This document shows, piece by piece, positions 53,081-63,443 of a stretch of DNA of 64,000 bases. This DNA comes from Marinimicrobium agarilyticum DSM 16975 (GTDB taxonomy: Bacteria; Pseudomonadota; Gammaproteobacteria; Pseudomonadales; Cellvibrionaceae), in the NCBI RefSeq assembly GCF_000423345.1, contig NZ_AUHU01000011.1, forward strand, positions 84,164-148,163, written 5' to 3'. Numbering within the stretch: position 1 is the first letter of the stretch; every line of letters starts with the position of its first letter. Position numbers and translations under genes: made by a program. The notes under the pieces are model-generated. The model searched no databases, was not told the DNA's origin, and worked only from the letters and a program-made list of their open reading frames with translations.

Positions 53081-53169
53081 TAGGTCGCGGTAAGCCAAAG
53101 GCGCACCCGCCAAACAGCGTCAAATTCGGCCGAGTAGGGCACGGTAAGCGCGAAGCGCGCCACCTGCCG
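53081..53169. repeat. Two partial REP-like units in direct orientation (copy D)
   Basis: GTAGGTCGCGGTAAGCC...GGCGCACCCGCC (53081-53112) and GTAGGGCACGGTAAGCGC...GCGCGCCACCTGCC (53134-53168) are two right-arm units of the family in tandem, in the spacer between two genes transcribed the same way. The left arms are missing. Confidence 0.65.
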
Positions 53170-53179
53170 CTCAATGTGT

Positions 53180-54172
53180 TTAGCCGGGTTGGCTGAATGT
53201 ATCAATGAGCGCCATCACCTGTTTGGCCTCTTTCATGCTGCAAGGGTTGTCCCGCTCGCCGCGAAAATACCGGACAACTTCTTCAATCATCGGCTGCTGA
53301 ATATGGGGGGGATTCGCGAGTTCAAAGGTCTGGGATTCATTGTCCGTGTAAAACGTTAACACCTGCGCCCCAAAAAAGTTGATGGTGATTCGCCCCTCGG
53401 TGCCGATAATTTCACACTGGTCCCGCGCTTGCGATTCCGGCACGGCAAAATGCCAGCGCCCCTGTAACACTACGCCGCTGTCGAACTCGGCCCAGCCGTG
53501 GACGCAGTCGTCGGCCGCGTAGTGTCCGCCCTGATTTTTACCAAAGCCGCTCGCCTTGGTCACTGGGCCAAACCAGTGAAGCATTAAATCCAGCTGATGG
53601 GGCGCCAGGTCGTGAAAGAGGCCCCCGCCGGAAATGGCCGGGTCGACCCGCCAGTTCTCTTCGGTCTGCGCAATCAGTTTGGAGGCGGCCGGCTGCAGCA
53701 TGTCCAGGCGCACCAGCATCGGTGTGCCAATCGTGCCGCTTTCCAGCAGCTCTTTGACCTTCATGAAACTGGGCAGAAAACGGCGATAGTGGGCCGCGCA
53801 GAGTTTACCGGCGGAGGTGCTTTCGGCCGCGATCATGGCTTCGCACTCGGCCGCGTTCAACGCCACCGGCTTCTCGACGTACACGGACTTTCCTGCCTCG
53901 AGTGCGGCGACCGTATAGTCCTTGTGGCTTGCCGGTGGTGTGGCGATGTAGACGGCGTCAATCCCCGGGTCATTGATAAGCGCCTCGGCGTTGTCGCTCC
54001 ACTGGGGTACGCCGTGGCGGCGGGCAAAATCCTCTGCCTTTGCGCCATTGCGGCGCATTGCGCTGACCAGCTCGGAGTGGGCTGCTTTCTGGAGGCCCGG
54101 TCCGCTTTTCACCTCGCACACATCGCCCGCGCCGATAATGCCCCAACGGAGGTTGTTTCCTTTCTGTGCCAT
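53180..54172 (-). CDS. Gfo/Idh/MocA family oxidoreductase
   Basis: NAD(P)-dependent sugar or cyclitol dehydrogenase, 330 residues. Rossmann motif GIIGAGDVCE at 11-20, then YIATPPASHKDYTVAALEAGKSVYVEKPVALN with the EKP catalytic Lys, a C-terminal alpha/beta domain with GGGLFHDLAPHQLDLMLHWFG (conserved D-x-x-x-H). Cytoplasmic. It diverges from the FMN-reductase operon. Substrate unknown. Confidence 0.9.
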   Translation of the reverse strand: MAQKGNNLRWGIIGAGDVCEVKSGPGLQKAAHSELVSAMRRNGAKAEDFARRHGVPQWSDNAEALINDPGIDAVYIATPPASHKDYTVAALEAGKSVYVEKPVALNAAECEAMIAAESTSAGKLCAAHYRRFLPSFMKVKELLESGTIGTPMLVRLDMLQPAASKLIAQTEENWRVDPAISGGGLFHDLAPHQLDLMLHWFGPVTKASGFGKNQGGHYAADDCVHGWAEFDSGVVLQGRWHFAVPESQARDQCEIIGTEGRITINFFGAQVLTFYTDNESQTFELANPPHIQQPMIEEVVRYFRGERDNPCSMKEAKQVMALIDTFSQPG

Positions 54173-54269
54173 GAGGGCCTCTGATGTCGGTGATCTTGAA
54201 GGTCTGAAAGGCGTAAACTATAGCAGTTAGCCAACGTAGACATACACTCACGGAGACAGGAGACGCATC

Positions 54270-54848
54270 ATGGCGGTGAAGTTACTGGCATTGGCGGGCA
54301 GTGCCCGAGAAGGTTCCCTCAACAAGAGGCTCGCGAGGGCGGCGGCGCTGAGCGCTGAAGCAGCCGGCGCCAATGTGACTTTTGTGGATTTAAACGACTA
54401 CGCCATGCCGCTTTATCACGGCGATCTGGAGGCGAAAGAGGGCGTGCCGGAGGCCTCTCGCGGCCTGCGCAAGCTATTGCGGGAAACCGACGGTCTGCTG
54501 ATTGCGTCCCCCGAGTACAATGGTTTTGTCACTCCGCTGCTGGTCAATACCTTTGACTGGCTGTCCCGCAAAGACGGTGAGGAGAGCGGTTTGGACCTGT
54601 TCAAGGGCAAGTACGGGGTGCTGATGTCCGCCTCGCCGGGCCCACTGGGCGGCATCCGTAGCCTGGCGGCAGCCCGCCAGTTTATAACCACCTTGGGCGT
54701 CACTCTACTGCCGGACCAACTGGCGGTCTCCAAAGCGCACGAGGCGTTTGATGAGGAGGGACGGCTAAAGGAGGAAGGCCAGCGGAGCCGCTTGGACGGA
54801 ATGACCCAGCGCCTGGTGACGACGCTCTCAGCGTTGGAACATTCATAG
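54270..54848 (+). CDS. NADPH-dependent FMN reductase family protein
   Basis: Flavodoxin-like oxidoreductase of 192 residues. LALAGSAREGSLNKRLAR binds the FMN phosphate, SPEYNGFVTPLLVNTFDWLSR is the flavin-contact motif (S/T-P-E-Y-N), and SASPGPLGGIRSL the third loop. This is the SsuE/ChrR/azoreductase-like group, usually quinone or chromate reductases or flavin suppliers. A GGAGACAGGAG site precedes the ATG. First gene of a tight operon with pirin (12-base gap). Confidence 0.9.
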   Translation: MAVKLLALAGSAREGSLNKRLARAAALSAEAAGANVTFVDLNDYAMPLYHGDLEAKEGVPEASRGLRKLLRETDGLLIASPEYNGFVTPLLVNTFDWLSRKDGEESGLDLFKGKYGVLMSASPGPLGGIRSLAAARQFITTLGVTLLPDQLAVSKAHEAFDEEGRLKEEGQRSRLDGMTQRLVTTLSALEHS

Positions 54849-54860
54849 AGGACAAGTGCC

Positions 54861-55802
54861 ATGACCAATACTGAATGGCCGGACGAGCTGGCTTCGTCCC
54901 TGGAGTGTCCCAAGGTGGACGGCCGTTACCAGATACAGCGGGTCACGCCCCGCACGGCGGATGTGGGCGGCATCCCCGTCAACCGCATACTGCCTCGCCG
55001 TCAAAGGCGTACCATCGGGGCCTGGTGTTTTCTCGATCACGCCGGGCCCAGCCACTTTCCCGAGGATGCTCCGGGCTTTCGCGTAGGGCCCCATCCACAC
55101 ATCGGGCTGCAGACCTTTACCTGGATGATAGAAGGCGAGGTACTGCACCGGGACAGCCTGGGCAGTGAGCAAGTGATCCGCCCCGGCCAGGTGAACTTGA
55201 TGACCGCCGGCCACGGGATTGCCCACACTGAAGAGGCCACCGGCCCTGAAGCGGTGCTGCACGCCGCCCAGCTGTGGATCGCGCTACCCGAAGCCCACAA
55301 GAACACCGCGCCCCGGTTTGACCACTACCCCACTCTGCCCCAGTGGCAGGAAGCGGGCATTGACGCCACCCTGCTGGTGGGAGAATACGCCGGTCAGAAA
55401 GCCCCGACCTTGAGCTACAGCCCCCTGGTGGCCGTGGAATATCGTACTCACCCGGCAGCCGATCTCACCCTCACCTTGGACCCGGAATTTGAATATGGGG
55501 TGGTGGCCCTGGAAGGTGGGCTGACAGTGGAAGGGGAGGTCTTCGCGGCCAATGAGCTGGCGTACATCGGGGGCGGGCGCAATAGCGTCTCTGTGTCCCT
55601 CAGCACCGGTACCCGCCTGCTTGTAATGGGGGGAGAACCTCTGGAGGAGGAGATCATGATCTGGTGGAATTTTGTCGGCCACAGCCGCGAGGAAATCGCC
55701 GAGGCCCAAGCGCAATGGGAGTCCGGCAGTGACCGCTTTGGCCCCGTCCCCGGCTATGACGGGGATCCGCTTCAGGCGCCACCGCTACCCTGGAGGCGTT
55801 GA
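54861..55802 (+). CDS. Pirin family protein
   Basis: Bicupin of 313 residues. Metal ligands H78, H80, H122 and E124 (PHPHIGLQTF and GHGIAHTEE) are all present in the N-terminal cupin. Bacterial pirins such as YhhW can act as quercetin 2,3-dioxygenases or redox regulators. The C-terminal cupin (about 190-270) keeps the fold without metal ligands. Follows the FMN reductase by 12 bases and precedes the DUF3429 gene by three, so the three are one operon, possibly for quinone or redox stress. Confidence 0.92.
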   Translation: MTNTEWPDELASSLECPKVDGRYQIQRVTPRTADVGGIPVNRILPRRQRRTIGAWCFLDHAGPSHFPEDAPGFRVGPHPHIGLQTFTWMIEGEVLHRDSLGSEQVIRPGQVNLMTAGHGIAHTEEATGPEAVLHAAQLWIALPEAHKNTAPRFDHYPTLPQWQEAGIDATLLVGEYAGQKAPTLSYSPLVAVEYRTHPAADLTLTLDPEFEYGVVALEGGLTVEGEVFAANELAYIGGGRNSVSVSLSTGTRLLVMGGEPLEEEIMIWWNFVGHSREEIAEAQAQWESGSDRFGPVPGYDGDPLQAPPLPWRR

Positions 55803-55805
55803 TCA

Positions 55806-56243
55806 ATGTCGACACTCACCCTACCGAAACTGACCTTGTTGCAATGGCTGGGGTACCTGGGTCTGATCCCTTTTGTACTGCTCCCTTTGCTGGGTGCCGC
55901 CGGCCTGATGGAGTTCGGGCGAGCATTGCAGTTGTTTCAGCTATATGGCGCCTTGATTCTCGGATTTATGGCCGGCGTGCTCTGGCCGGTACTTTATCGG
56001 CCAAAGGTCCCCGGTCGGCGGGCGCTGGTGGCGGTGGCTTTTCCTGTGGTCAGTCTGGTGGGCTTCGCGTTGATGACGCCGTCCCAGGCCCTGGTACTGC
56101 AGGCGGCCTTGTTTCTGGGGTTGCGGCTGTTTGAGTACCTGGCCGGGGTTGATCGCCAGTACCCCGTCGGCTACCCGGTATTGCGCTGGCAGCTCACCGG
56201 TGTGGTGGTGCTGATGCATCTGCTCTTTGCCCTGGCATGGTGA
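55806..56243 (+). CDS. DUF3429 membrane protein
   Basis: A 145-residue protein with four hydrophobic helices (about 12-32, 44-62, 70-110, 125-143) and the motif LGYLGLIPFVLLPLLG, ALILGFMAGVLWP, typical of DUF3429. Function unknown. Last gene of the FMN-reductase/pirin operon; four-base gap from pirin. In other gammaproteobacteria DUF3429 proteins are often near redox genes, which fits here. Confidence 0.85.
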   Translation: MSTLTLPKLTLLQWLGYLGLIPFVLLPLLGAAGLMEFGRALQLFQLYGALILGFMAGVLWPVLYRPKVPGRRALVAVAFPVVSLVGFALMTPSQALVLQAALFLGLRLFEYLAGVDRQYPVGYPVLRWQLTGVVVLMHLLFALAW

Positions 56244-56499
56244 AGGTGGCGGCGTACTGCTGGGACCTTCGGGTAAAGCCGCCAAATATGTTATTTATGT
56301 GACAAGTTCCACAGTTTGGTAATAATGTAATACAAACAGGAACAAAAGTTTTGTAGGGTCAGTCTCCCGACCTGAGTGGGGGGCCTGAGTAGGGGAGTGT
56401 CCCGTTCGGGCGTCTACTGTCCCCACAAGTGGTATCTCTCGTCGGGCCGGTGCGTCAGGCACCGCCAACACAAATCCATAAAAATTGGAGAGAGAACCG

Positions 56500-57966
56500 A
56501 TGTTAAAGACCCTTCTGCAGCGCTCGCCGCTGTTCGCTTTTCTATGTCTGATGATCCTGTCGCCCAATCTCTGGGCGGATGCCGAAGTGACCCGCACCAA
56601 TGGTCAATGGCTATCCCGCGTGGACGGTAATACCGTGTATCAAGGTGGTCGCTATTTCGACGCGATCAACGCCGCCATCAATAATATGGGCAACGGCGTT
56701 GTAAACGTTCGCAACTCCGGCGACAGCGGCCCTGATGGTGGCAACGTTTACTCCATTCGCCCTCAAGCGGGACAGACCCTGGATTTTCATGGCCACACTG
56801 TTCACGCCAATGGTGGCGACCTGGTCGTGCCCGTGTACTGTGACCGTCGCAACAACATCACTGTGCGCAATATGCACGTGACCGGTAACCCGCGCTACGG
56901 CGTCTGGTTCCGGGGCTGCTCTAACGTCACCCTGGAAAACATCACCATGGATTTGAGCAACAACAATCCGGTGGGCCTGGGTATTCGCGTGGATGACTCC
57001 ACCGGCGCGGCCAGCAACCTCACCATTGCGGGGAACATTAATATCAATGGGGCCAAGGGCCACGGTGTGGAAACCTATGGCGTGGACGGTTTCAACATCG
57101 GTGACGTGACGGTCACCAATAATGGCGGCTGCGGTCTTCTGCTGAACAACTCCCGCAACGGCACCGTGGGCAATGTCACCGGCCACTACAACAACCAGGG
57201 CGGCGGCTACGCCACCTTTCGTGTGGCGAATAACAATGGTCCCAACGTGACCGTGAACAGTGTTTACTCGCGCAACTCCGGTCGCGGTTTCTTCAGCGTG
57301 TCCGGTAGCCATGGCACTACGGTGAATTACGTGGATATTGCCAATACTACCTCCCACGGTATTTTCCTGGAAGATGCGTCCAATACCCACGTACTGAGCG
57401 GCTCGGTATCCAACGGCAACCCCAACTGCCAACTCGTGCGCACCGACAGCTCCAGCATTCGCGTCTCCGGCTGCAATGACATCGGCACCCCTCCTGGTGG
57501 TGGCTCCGGCGGCGGTGGTGGTAACTACGGCACCGTTGACGGCATCTACCATATCAGACCCGTGCATAGCGGTAAGGCATTGGATGTCGCCAGCTGCGGT
57601 AACAGTGCCGGCACCAACGTGCAGCAGTGGAGCTGGCTCAACAACGACTGTCAGAAATGGAACATCACCCCGGTCGATGGCGATTACCATCGCATCTCCC
57701 CGGTGAACGCCGGTAACCTGGCCTTGGATGTGGACAGCTTGTCCACTGATAACGGCGCGAATATCATGCTGTGGGATTATCTCGGCGGCCACAACCAGCA
57801 GTTCCGGTTCCAGAGCGCCGGCGAAGGCCGCTGGCGGATAATCGGCCGCCAGAGTTCCAAATGCCTTGATATCAGCGGTATCAGTCAGGACGATGGCGCC
57901 AATGTGGTTCAGTGGGAATGCATTGCCGGCAATACCAATCAGCAGTTTGAGCTGATTCGGCAGTAG
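56500..57966 (+). CDS. Secreted beta-helix protein with ricin-type (CBM13) domain
   Basis: A 488-residue exported protein: signal peptide (ends near 22, NLWA-DAE), a right-handed parallel beta-helix at about 60-330 built of N-V-T-V/N-I-T-V rungs with Asn ladders, a linker of Gly and Ser (GGGSGGGGG, about 341-349), and a ricin B-type trefoil at about 355-488 with three Q-x-W/L-W type repeats (NVQQWSW, IMLWDY, VVQWEC). Beta-helix plus CBM13 is common in polysaccharide lyases and glycoside hydrolases; no catalytic residues can be named. GGAGAGAG precedes the ATG at 56500; a TTG 15 bases upstream is less likely. Confidence 0.88.
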   Translation: MLKTLLQRSPLFAFLCLMILSPNLWADAEVTRTNGQWLSRVDGNTVYQGGRYFDAINAAINNMGNGVVNVRNSGDSGPDGGNVYSIRPQAGQTLDFHGHTVHANGGDLVVPVYCDRRNNITVRNMHVTGNPRYGVWFRGCSNVTLENITMDLSNNNPVGLGIRVDDSTGAASNLTIAGNININGAKGHGVETYGVDGFNIGDVTVTNNGGCGLLLNNSRNGTVGNVTGHYNNQGGGYATFRVANNNGPNVTVNSVYSRNSGRGFFSVSGSHGTTVNYVDIANTTSHGIFLEDASNTHVLSGSVSNGNPNCQLVRTDSSSIRVSGCNDIGTPPGGGSGGGGGNYGTVDGIYHIRPVHSGKALDVASCGNSAGTNVQQWSWLNNDCQKWNITPVDGDYHRISPVNAGNLALDVDSLSTDNGANIMLWDYLGGHNQQFRFQSAGEGRWRIIGRQSSKCLDISGISQDDGANVVQWECIAGNTNQQFELIRQ

Positions 57967-57980
57967 TCTGGAAAGAAGAT

Positions 57981-58063
57981 CGGCGGGTGACGGCCTTCGG
58001 CCTTACCACACCCTACGGGATAGTAGCGTAGGGCATGGTAAGCGCGAAGCGCGCCACCTGCCG
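57981..58063. repeat. REP-like palindromic element (copy E)
   Basis: CGGCGGGTGACGGCC...GGCCTTACC..ACCCTACG on the left and CGTAGGG-CA-TGGTAAGCGC...GCGCGCCACCTGCCG on the right. Right arm is nearly the same as copies A and D. It lies at the left border of the AT-rich RHS island. Confidence 0.8.
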
Positions 58064-58065
58064 TT

Positions 58066-58287
58066 TTAGGTTGGAGTGTGGCTCCGTACCCCCAACCAGA
58101 ACGCCAAGGGTTTAACACGCCGAATCACCAACCACTCCAATATCAATAGCGCCATCAGCGACAGCTCTACCAAGGGTAAAACGACGCCCAATACCAGAAT
58201 GCCTGCTCCGACCGTTTTCGCTTCGTGCTCGTCCAACGCAAAGGGTGCGCCTTGCGTGTAGCTGGCAGGGCAATCGCTCGTGAATTT
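58066..58287 (-). pseudogene. 3' remnant of a membrane protein gene
   Basis: On the minus strand an open stretch ends at TAA (58066-58068) and reads DEHEAKTVGAGILVLGVVLPLVELSLMALLILEWLVIRR, a convincing helix-helix segment with normal GC-rich codon use. It has no credible start codon: upstream (58288 on) the sequence turns AT-rich and meets a stop at once. I read it as the surviving C-terminus of a host gene cut by the incoming island. I do not recognise the family. Confidence 0.5.
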
Positions 58288-58614
58288 TCCAGCGTGTGAG
58301 GATTATTTTTTATTTATAAGATTTTTAATAGCAAAATGTTATATTTTATCTGATTGTCTTGGAAATGTTGTGGTGATAAATTGTAGTACGTTAAATGCCG
58401 CTAACACCTCAGCTAAAAGAAGGATTTTTGTCATGTTCTCAATTACTTCCGCCCCGCTGCTACTTCCGATTTTTTACTCTTTTGAGAAGAGTTATTTTAA
58501 TTGAAAAAATATGGTAACAACGGGTTTCGTGAATTGATCGAGATGCGTCGTTGATTCCTGAAATAATTTTTGGAATTTTAAAAAGCTATAATTAATAACT
58601 GTGAAGGATCTAGC
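58288..58614. other. AT-rich spacer at the left edge of the RHS island
   Basis: No supported gene; the sequence changes from GC-rich to AT-rich at about 58,288. A TATAAT at 58587-58592 and GAAGGAT at 58602-58608 are the probable -10 and ribosome site for the gene at 58615. Confidence 0.5.
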
Positions 58615-59103
58615 ATGAATTTTCGACTAAAGCTTTTTGGGAAGCTGAAGTTTTCTAGTGCAACTGTTTTGGTTTTGTCATTTCTAATCTCAACCTTCGG
58701 TCAAATGGCTTCAGCGTCCTCGGTAAGTAGTTTTGAATACGCTGGAAGCCTTTTGGTTTCCGTGAGTTGTAGTGCCTCGTACTGCGCTCTAGATAGGGAA
58801 GGGCCTAATGGTGCGACGGTAGCTGTCGCTAGTTATGCTCCTCCTAATACTTCTGGCTATGTATCCGTTTCCAATCTTCCACCTGGGGAGTACATATTTA
58901 GATTGAAGGAAAACGGAGCTAGAGGCGGTTATGTAGTGGTGGATACAGAGACCATTGTGATAGCCGGAGCTGTTACCTACGAAACATCGTATGAATATGA
59001 CGCTTTAGGAAGGCTAAAGAAGGTGGTTAGGCCTGGAGGGAAATCGACGAGTTATGAATACGATGACGCTGACAATAGAACATCGAAAAGCATCTCCAAC
59101 TAG
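58615..59103 (+). CDS. Short exported protein ending in one RHS/YD repeat
   Basis: A 162-residue product with a signal peptide ending near residue 35 (MASA-SS). The middle part is beta-rich with SVSCSASYCALDREG and VSVSNLPPGEYIFRLKE, like a single carbohydrate-binding or Ig-like domain. The C-terminus (about 124-160) reads YEYDALGRLKKVVRPGG-K-STSYEYDDADNRTSKSIS, a complete YD repeat. It lacks the rest of an RHS core, so it is either a truncated RHS gene or a separate accessory protein. GAAGGAT lies seven bases before the ATG. Confidence 0.7.
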   Translation: MNFRLKLFGKLKFSSATVLVLSFLISTFGQMASASSVSSFEYAGSLLVSVSCSASYCALDREGPNGATVAVASYAPPNTSGYVSVSNLPPGEYIFRLKENGARGGYVVVDTETIVIAGAVTYETSYEYDALGRLKKVVRPGGKSTSYEYDDADNRTSKSISN

Positions 59104-59164
59104 CAGTTTGAATGTTCATAACACTTAGTCAGCCAATAATCTCCACAGTAAATGGATGTTAGTC

Positions 59165-62100
59165 ATGAAAAATAAAATTACCTTTCTCGTGAAGATCGCT
59201 TTGGCCGTGGTTCTTCTAGTGGTCACGGTCACAGGACACGTTTTTGCCTCAGATGCGGGGCCCGTCGTGCCTCCTCCCCCTGTACAAAGCACCACCGACT
59301 CTTTAGGCATTGACCAGATATCAGGCACAGCGTCGTATCCTGGAATGGAACTCTCGCTTGGTAATGATGAGAGCGGAATCGAAAGAAACCCTCTAGGAGT
59401 GTGGAGAGGTCGCGATAACTTTACTGGGTCAGTAACAGAAATCACAAAAACCGGGACCTACGGCGGAAATTGGGCTGGATCAGGATTGGATAATGGGGTC
59501 TATCTCCAGGTGTCCACTGGTCAGTCATCCTACATATTCGAAGTCCAAGGCGGTACGTACGAGCCTGTAAAAGGGGCGACCGGTAAACTGACTTGTAATT
59601 CAAGTAGCTGTACCTATACCTCCAGAAGCGGCGCCGAATATATATTCAAAAAATCGATTTCTAATGGCTATTATCAGAGCTTTAGGCACAGCGGTGCAGT
59701 TGTAGGGACCATGGATAATGTTGCCATGATGGAGAAAATTACGAATCCTGATGGCGAAGTTATCACCTTGTTCTATGAAAACAACCCCTTCTACCCTGGG
59801 AGTAATAAAAAATCTGTGGCGGCAGTGTCGACTTCGTTGGGATGGATGCTCAAGTATAACGCTAGTGGATTGAACTCGTATCCAGCAGGCTCATATACGG
59901 TGTATGAATATACGTCCTCAATTAAAGCGATTAACTCCCGGTATGACTATTGCGCCCCTTTGTCTGCTTGCGACTCGTTAAGTTACTCATGGCCAGAAGC
60001 GGAATTGCAGTCGAAGACGCAGTATGGAGTTGTTCAGCCAAGCTGGCCCGATGGCGGATCGATTACCAATACGATTTTAGAATCTTCAATAGAAAACCCC
60101 GCGGGCGATATTTTTTCACGCGAGTACGATAAAGAGGTGCCTCAGGGATACTACGATGATGTGGTAACATTTCCAAGTGGTAAAACCGTTTCCTACCGAA
60201 TTGGATTGTGTGCTTCCTACCCTACGAACCAAACTTGTCCCTCCAACGCAAGCACGGGTAAAGTCACCAATGTGGACGTCGGAGGTCAACAGCAGGCGGG
60301 TTATGGTTGGACCGATACTTACAATACGGTTTCCAGTGGCTTTAATGGAGATGTCACAAGCTTTCAATCTAGGATCGAGAGCTACAAGGACAGACTGGGT
60401 AGGTCCTACGTTTATACTTATAACTCCGACGGATTCATCAAGAGGGTGATTGCTCCGGACGCTACGCCAGATCAGGTAAACCCTACGGGCGGCTACACAG
60501 AGTACTCTTACGACACCAGAGGCAATATCACTCATGTGAGGCGATACCCGAAAGGCGGTGGCTCTCCTTTGGTGACCACGGCTGACTATCCAGATAGCTG
60601 CAGCAACTGGAAAACGTGTAATCAACCTACATATATTATTGATGAAGCGGGTGTTCGGAGAGACTTTACTTATCACGCACAGAGTGGAAATGTGGAGTCC
60701 GTTCGGTGGCCTTCTGTAGATGGAGACCGCGCCGAGATTCGTTATACATACGAACAGAAAACACCAAAAATAAAGAACAGTAGCGGAAATTTAGTTAATA
60801 GCACTCCTGTATGGAAGTTGGTTAAAACGTCAAAGTGCATTAGGGGCTACCTTAATTCCTGTGAAGGCACTGTTGATGAACTGAAAACAACGTTTTCGTA
60901 TGATTCTAATAAAAACCTTCTTATGAGCTCGGTAACGGAGGCGCTCGGTGATGGCTCTGTCTCTCGAACGACTACTATGGGCTATGATAGATATGGAAAT
61001 TTAACTTGGGAGAATGGCCCCAGACCGGGAACCTACGATACCAAATATTACTATTACGACATTCTCAGGAATAAAATTGGTGAGATCGGTACAGACCCCG
61101 ATGGCTCCGGACCGTTGCGAAGGCAAGGCAAGCGCACGTACTTTAATGAAGATGGAAAGGTTTCCAGCATTAAGGAAGGTGTGGTTAGCTCATTGGGGAT
61201 AGCTTCTTTGAACAGCATGTATGCCGATACAAAGAAGGTGTTCGAGTACGATCCAGACTCTGGCTTGAAAGTTAAAGAGAAGCTGTATGCGGCTGGATCA
61301 CTGGAAAATGTTATCCAGTTGAGCTACGACTCTAGGATGCGCGTGGACTGTCGCGCTGAACGACTCAATAGTGCGCAATATGGCAACCTCCCGGGATCCG
61401 CCTGCTCTCTGTCCCCGGCAGGGCCCGATGGAAACGACCGTATTACTAAGTACGAATACGATTCGGCGGACGAGATATTAAAAACCATCCATGCCTACCA
61501 AACGTCAAATGAAAGGGCCACCCGCACTAATAAGTACAGGTCAGATAACGGTCTTTTAGAGAATGTAAAGGATGGGAAAGGCAACACTACGTTCTATACG
61601 TATGATGACTTCAACAGGTTGGAGTACACCAAATTCCCCAATCCCAGTAATGGTGCGGTAGCTAGCTCGACCGATTTCATCAAGAACACGTATAACGCTG
61701 CGCAGCTTCAGTCTACCCGATTGCGAGATGGGCAGGTGGTCAGCTTTCTTTATGATGCTAGAGGAAGGCTAAGAGAGAGCTATGGCGCCATAGATAAAAC
61801 GACCAAGTATGATAACTTTGGAAACGTAATCGAACAGAACAGCTCTAGCACCGGGGGAGATTTATCAAGAATAGAGGAGGAGTACAACGCTTTTGGTAGT
61901 AAAAAGTGGGAGAAAGCATTCTATGATAACAGCTTGGTGTCTACAGTTAGCTATGGCTACGACAACTATGGTCGAATGACAAAGCTGACATGGCCGGATA
62001 GCTTTTATGTCACTTACGATTACAATGTAGGTAGTTACCCTTCTGACTATGTAAAAAGAGTGAGAGAGAACGGCAGCTCTGTTCTCGTAACTTATAACTA

Positions 62101-63427
62101 TGATGATTACGGTCGAATTTCCAGTCTAGTGCGAGGCAACGGAGTGACGACTGACTACGTATACGACGACCTTTCCAGAATAGAATTAATGGGTACGGAT
62201 TTGTCGGGAGAACAGGATGACATATACGAGTCTTTCACTTACACCGCTGCAAGCCAGATAAAGACACACACACTAGAAATTGAAAATGTTGATTACAGGT
62301 ATACCCCGGGCAGTTCAGCGAGCATTAGCTACACGCCCAATGATCTTAATCAAATAACGCAGATCAATGGTAGTAACGTAAGCTACGATGGTAGAGGAAA
62401 CCTAAAAAGTAGGAGCGGCAGGTCGTATACCTATCAAGCCGATAATTTGATGACCAAAGTCGTGAGAAACGGAACCACGACTAACTTGGTGCACGACGCC
62501 CGCAACAGATTGTTCAGTGTCTCTGGAACGCGATTTGTCCACAGCAACCAGAACGTCATTGCTGAAACTAACTCATCAGGAGCTGTACAGCAAAGATATG
62601 TACATGGAATGGGCACCGACAGCCCTGTCGTTTGGTATCAAGGCTCTGGAACGAGTTCTAAGCGATACTACACAAAGGATTATAAAGGCAGTATTGTCGG
62701 AGCGACCAACCAATCAGGAAGCGCTGCGTTCATCAATGCTTACGACGAGTATGGGCTGAATGCCTCCTACAATCAGGGCAGATTTCGCTACACTGGTCAG
62801 ATGTGGCTTCACGAAGTGGGCTTGTACTACTATAAAGCGCGAATGTATGATCCTGAGATAGGAAGATTCTTGCAAACCGATCCGGTGGGCTACGAAGACC
62901 AAATGAATTTGTACGCCTACGTAGCAAATGATCCGCTGAATCTTAGGGATCCTACTGGGATGTATGTTGAGGCTGGTTTTGAAGCCGCCAGCCTGGCAAT
63001 GGGAGTAACATCATTTGTTAACAATGTTTCTGAAGGAAATTGGGGCGCTGCCGCTGTAGACGCAGTTGGTGTAGCCGTGGATGGCGTCGCAGCCGCAATA
63101 CCTATAGTTCCGGGTGTGGTTGGTGCAGGCATTCAGGTTAGCAGGGGTGCAGACTCTGCGGTTAATGCTGTAAAGCTGGAGAAGCAGTTGGCTTCTGAAT
63201 CTCAAGTCAGCCAACTAGCTGAAGGTGGTGGTACAGTTATTAGCCAGCCAGCTAATCAGGCAGACAGAATAGCGGCACAAACTGGCGCAAATCCGGCTGA
63301 TATTCAAAAGGTGAGTTCTGACGCGCATGTCGCCAGGGACGGGCAACAAGTTCAGACACACTCGTTTCGTGATGCTTCGACAAATGAGCTCATTGAGCCT
63401 AAGACAATTATTGATGATCAAAGGTAG
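59165..63427 (+). CDS. RHS/YD-repeat polymorphic toxin-like protein
   Basis: A 1,420-residue exported protein: signal peptide (about 1-29, HVFA-SDAG), a beta-rich N-terminal part, then many YD repeats ([27 protein letters not shown], etc.) forming the RHS shell, the core end [45 protein letters not shown], and a variable C-terminus of about 160 residues. That tail has a glycine/alanine-rich hydrophobic part ([23 protein letters not shown]) and ends [34 protein letters not shown]. This organisation is that of contact or secreted polymorphic toxins; toxic activity of the tail is not known. I chose the ATG at 59165, with GGA at ribosome-site distance. Confidence 0.88.
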   Translation: MKNKITFLVKIALAVVLLVVTVTGHVFASDAGPVVPPPPVQSTTDSLGIDQISGTASYPGMELSLGNDESGIERNPLGVWRGRDNFTGSVTEITKTGTYGGNWAGSGLDNGVYLQVSTGQSSYIFEVQGGTYEPVKGATGKLTCNSSSCTYTSRSGAEYIFKKSISNGYYQSFRHSGAVVGTMDNVAMMEKITNPDGEVITLFYENNPFYPGSNKKSVAAVSTSLGWMLKYNASGLNSYPAGSYTVYEYTSSIKAINSRYDYCAPLSACDSLSYSWPEAELQSKTQYGVVQPSWPDGGSITNTILESSIENPAGDIFSREYDKEVPQGYYDDVVTFPSGKTVSYRIGLCASYPTNQTCPSNASTGKVTNVDVGGQQQAGYGWTDTYNTVSSGFNGDVTSFQSRIESYKDRLGRSYVYTYNSDGFIKRVIAPDATPDQVNPTGGYTEYSYDTRGNITHVRRYPKGGGSPLVTTADYPDSCSNWKTCNQPTYIIDEAGVRRDFTYHAQSGNVESVRWPSVDGDRAEIRYTYEQKTPKIKNSSGNLVNSTPVWKLVKTSKCIRGYLNSCEGTVDELKTTFSYDSNKNLLMSSVTEALGDGSVSRTTTMGYDRYGNLTWENGPRPGTYDTKYYYYDILRNKIGEIGTDPDGSGPLRRQGKRTYFNEDGKVSSIKEGVVSSLGIASLNSMYADTKKVFEYDPDSGLKVKEKLYAAGSLENVIQLSYDSRMRVDCRAERLNSAQYGNLPGSACSLSPAGPDGNDRITKYEYDSADEILKTIHAYQTSNERATRTNKYRSDNGLLENVKDGKGNTTFYTYDDFNRLEYTKFPNPSNGAVASSTDFIKNTYNAAQLQSTRLRDGQVVSFLYDARGRLRESYGAIDKTTKYDNFGNVIEQNSSSTGGDLSRIEEEYNAFGSKKWEKAFYDNSLVSTVSYGYDNYGRMTKLTWPDSFYVTYDYNVGSYPSDYVKRVRENGSSVLVTYNYDDYGRISSLVRGNGVTTDYVYDDLSRIELMGTDLSGEQDDIYESFTYTAASQIKTHTLEIENVDYRYTPGSSASISYTPNDLNQITQINGSNVSYDGRGNLKSRSGRSYTYQADNLMTKVVRNGTTTNLVHDARNRLFSVSGTRFVHSNQNVIAETNSSGAVQQRYVHGMGTDSPVVWYQGSGTSSKRYYTKDYKGSIVGATNQSGSAAFINAYDEYGLNASYNQGRFRYTGQMWLHEVGLYYYKARMYDPEIGRFLQTDPVGYEDQMNLYAYVANDPLNLRDPTGMYVEAGFEAASLAMGVTSFVNNVSEGNWGAAAVDAVGVAVDGVAAAIPIVPGVVGAGIQVSRGADSAVNAVKLEKQLASESQVSQLAEGGGTVISQPANQADRIAAQTGANPADIQKVSSDAHVARDGQQVQTHSFRDASTNELIEPKTIIDDQR

Positions 63428-63443
63428 CATGAGTAATTAACTA

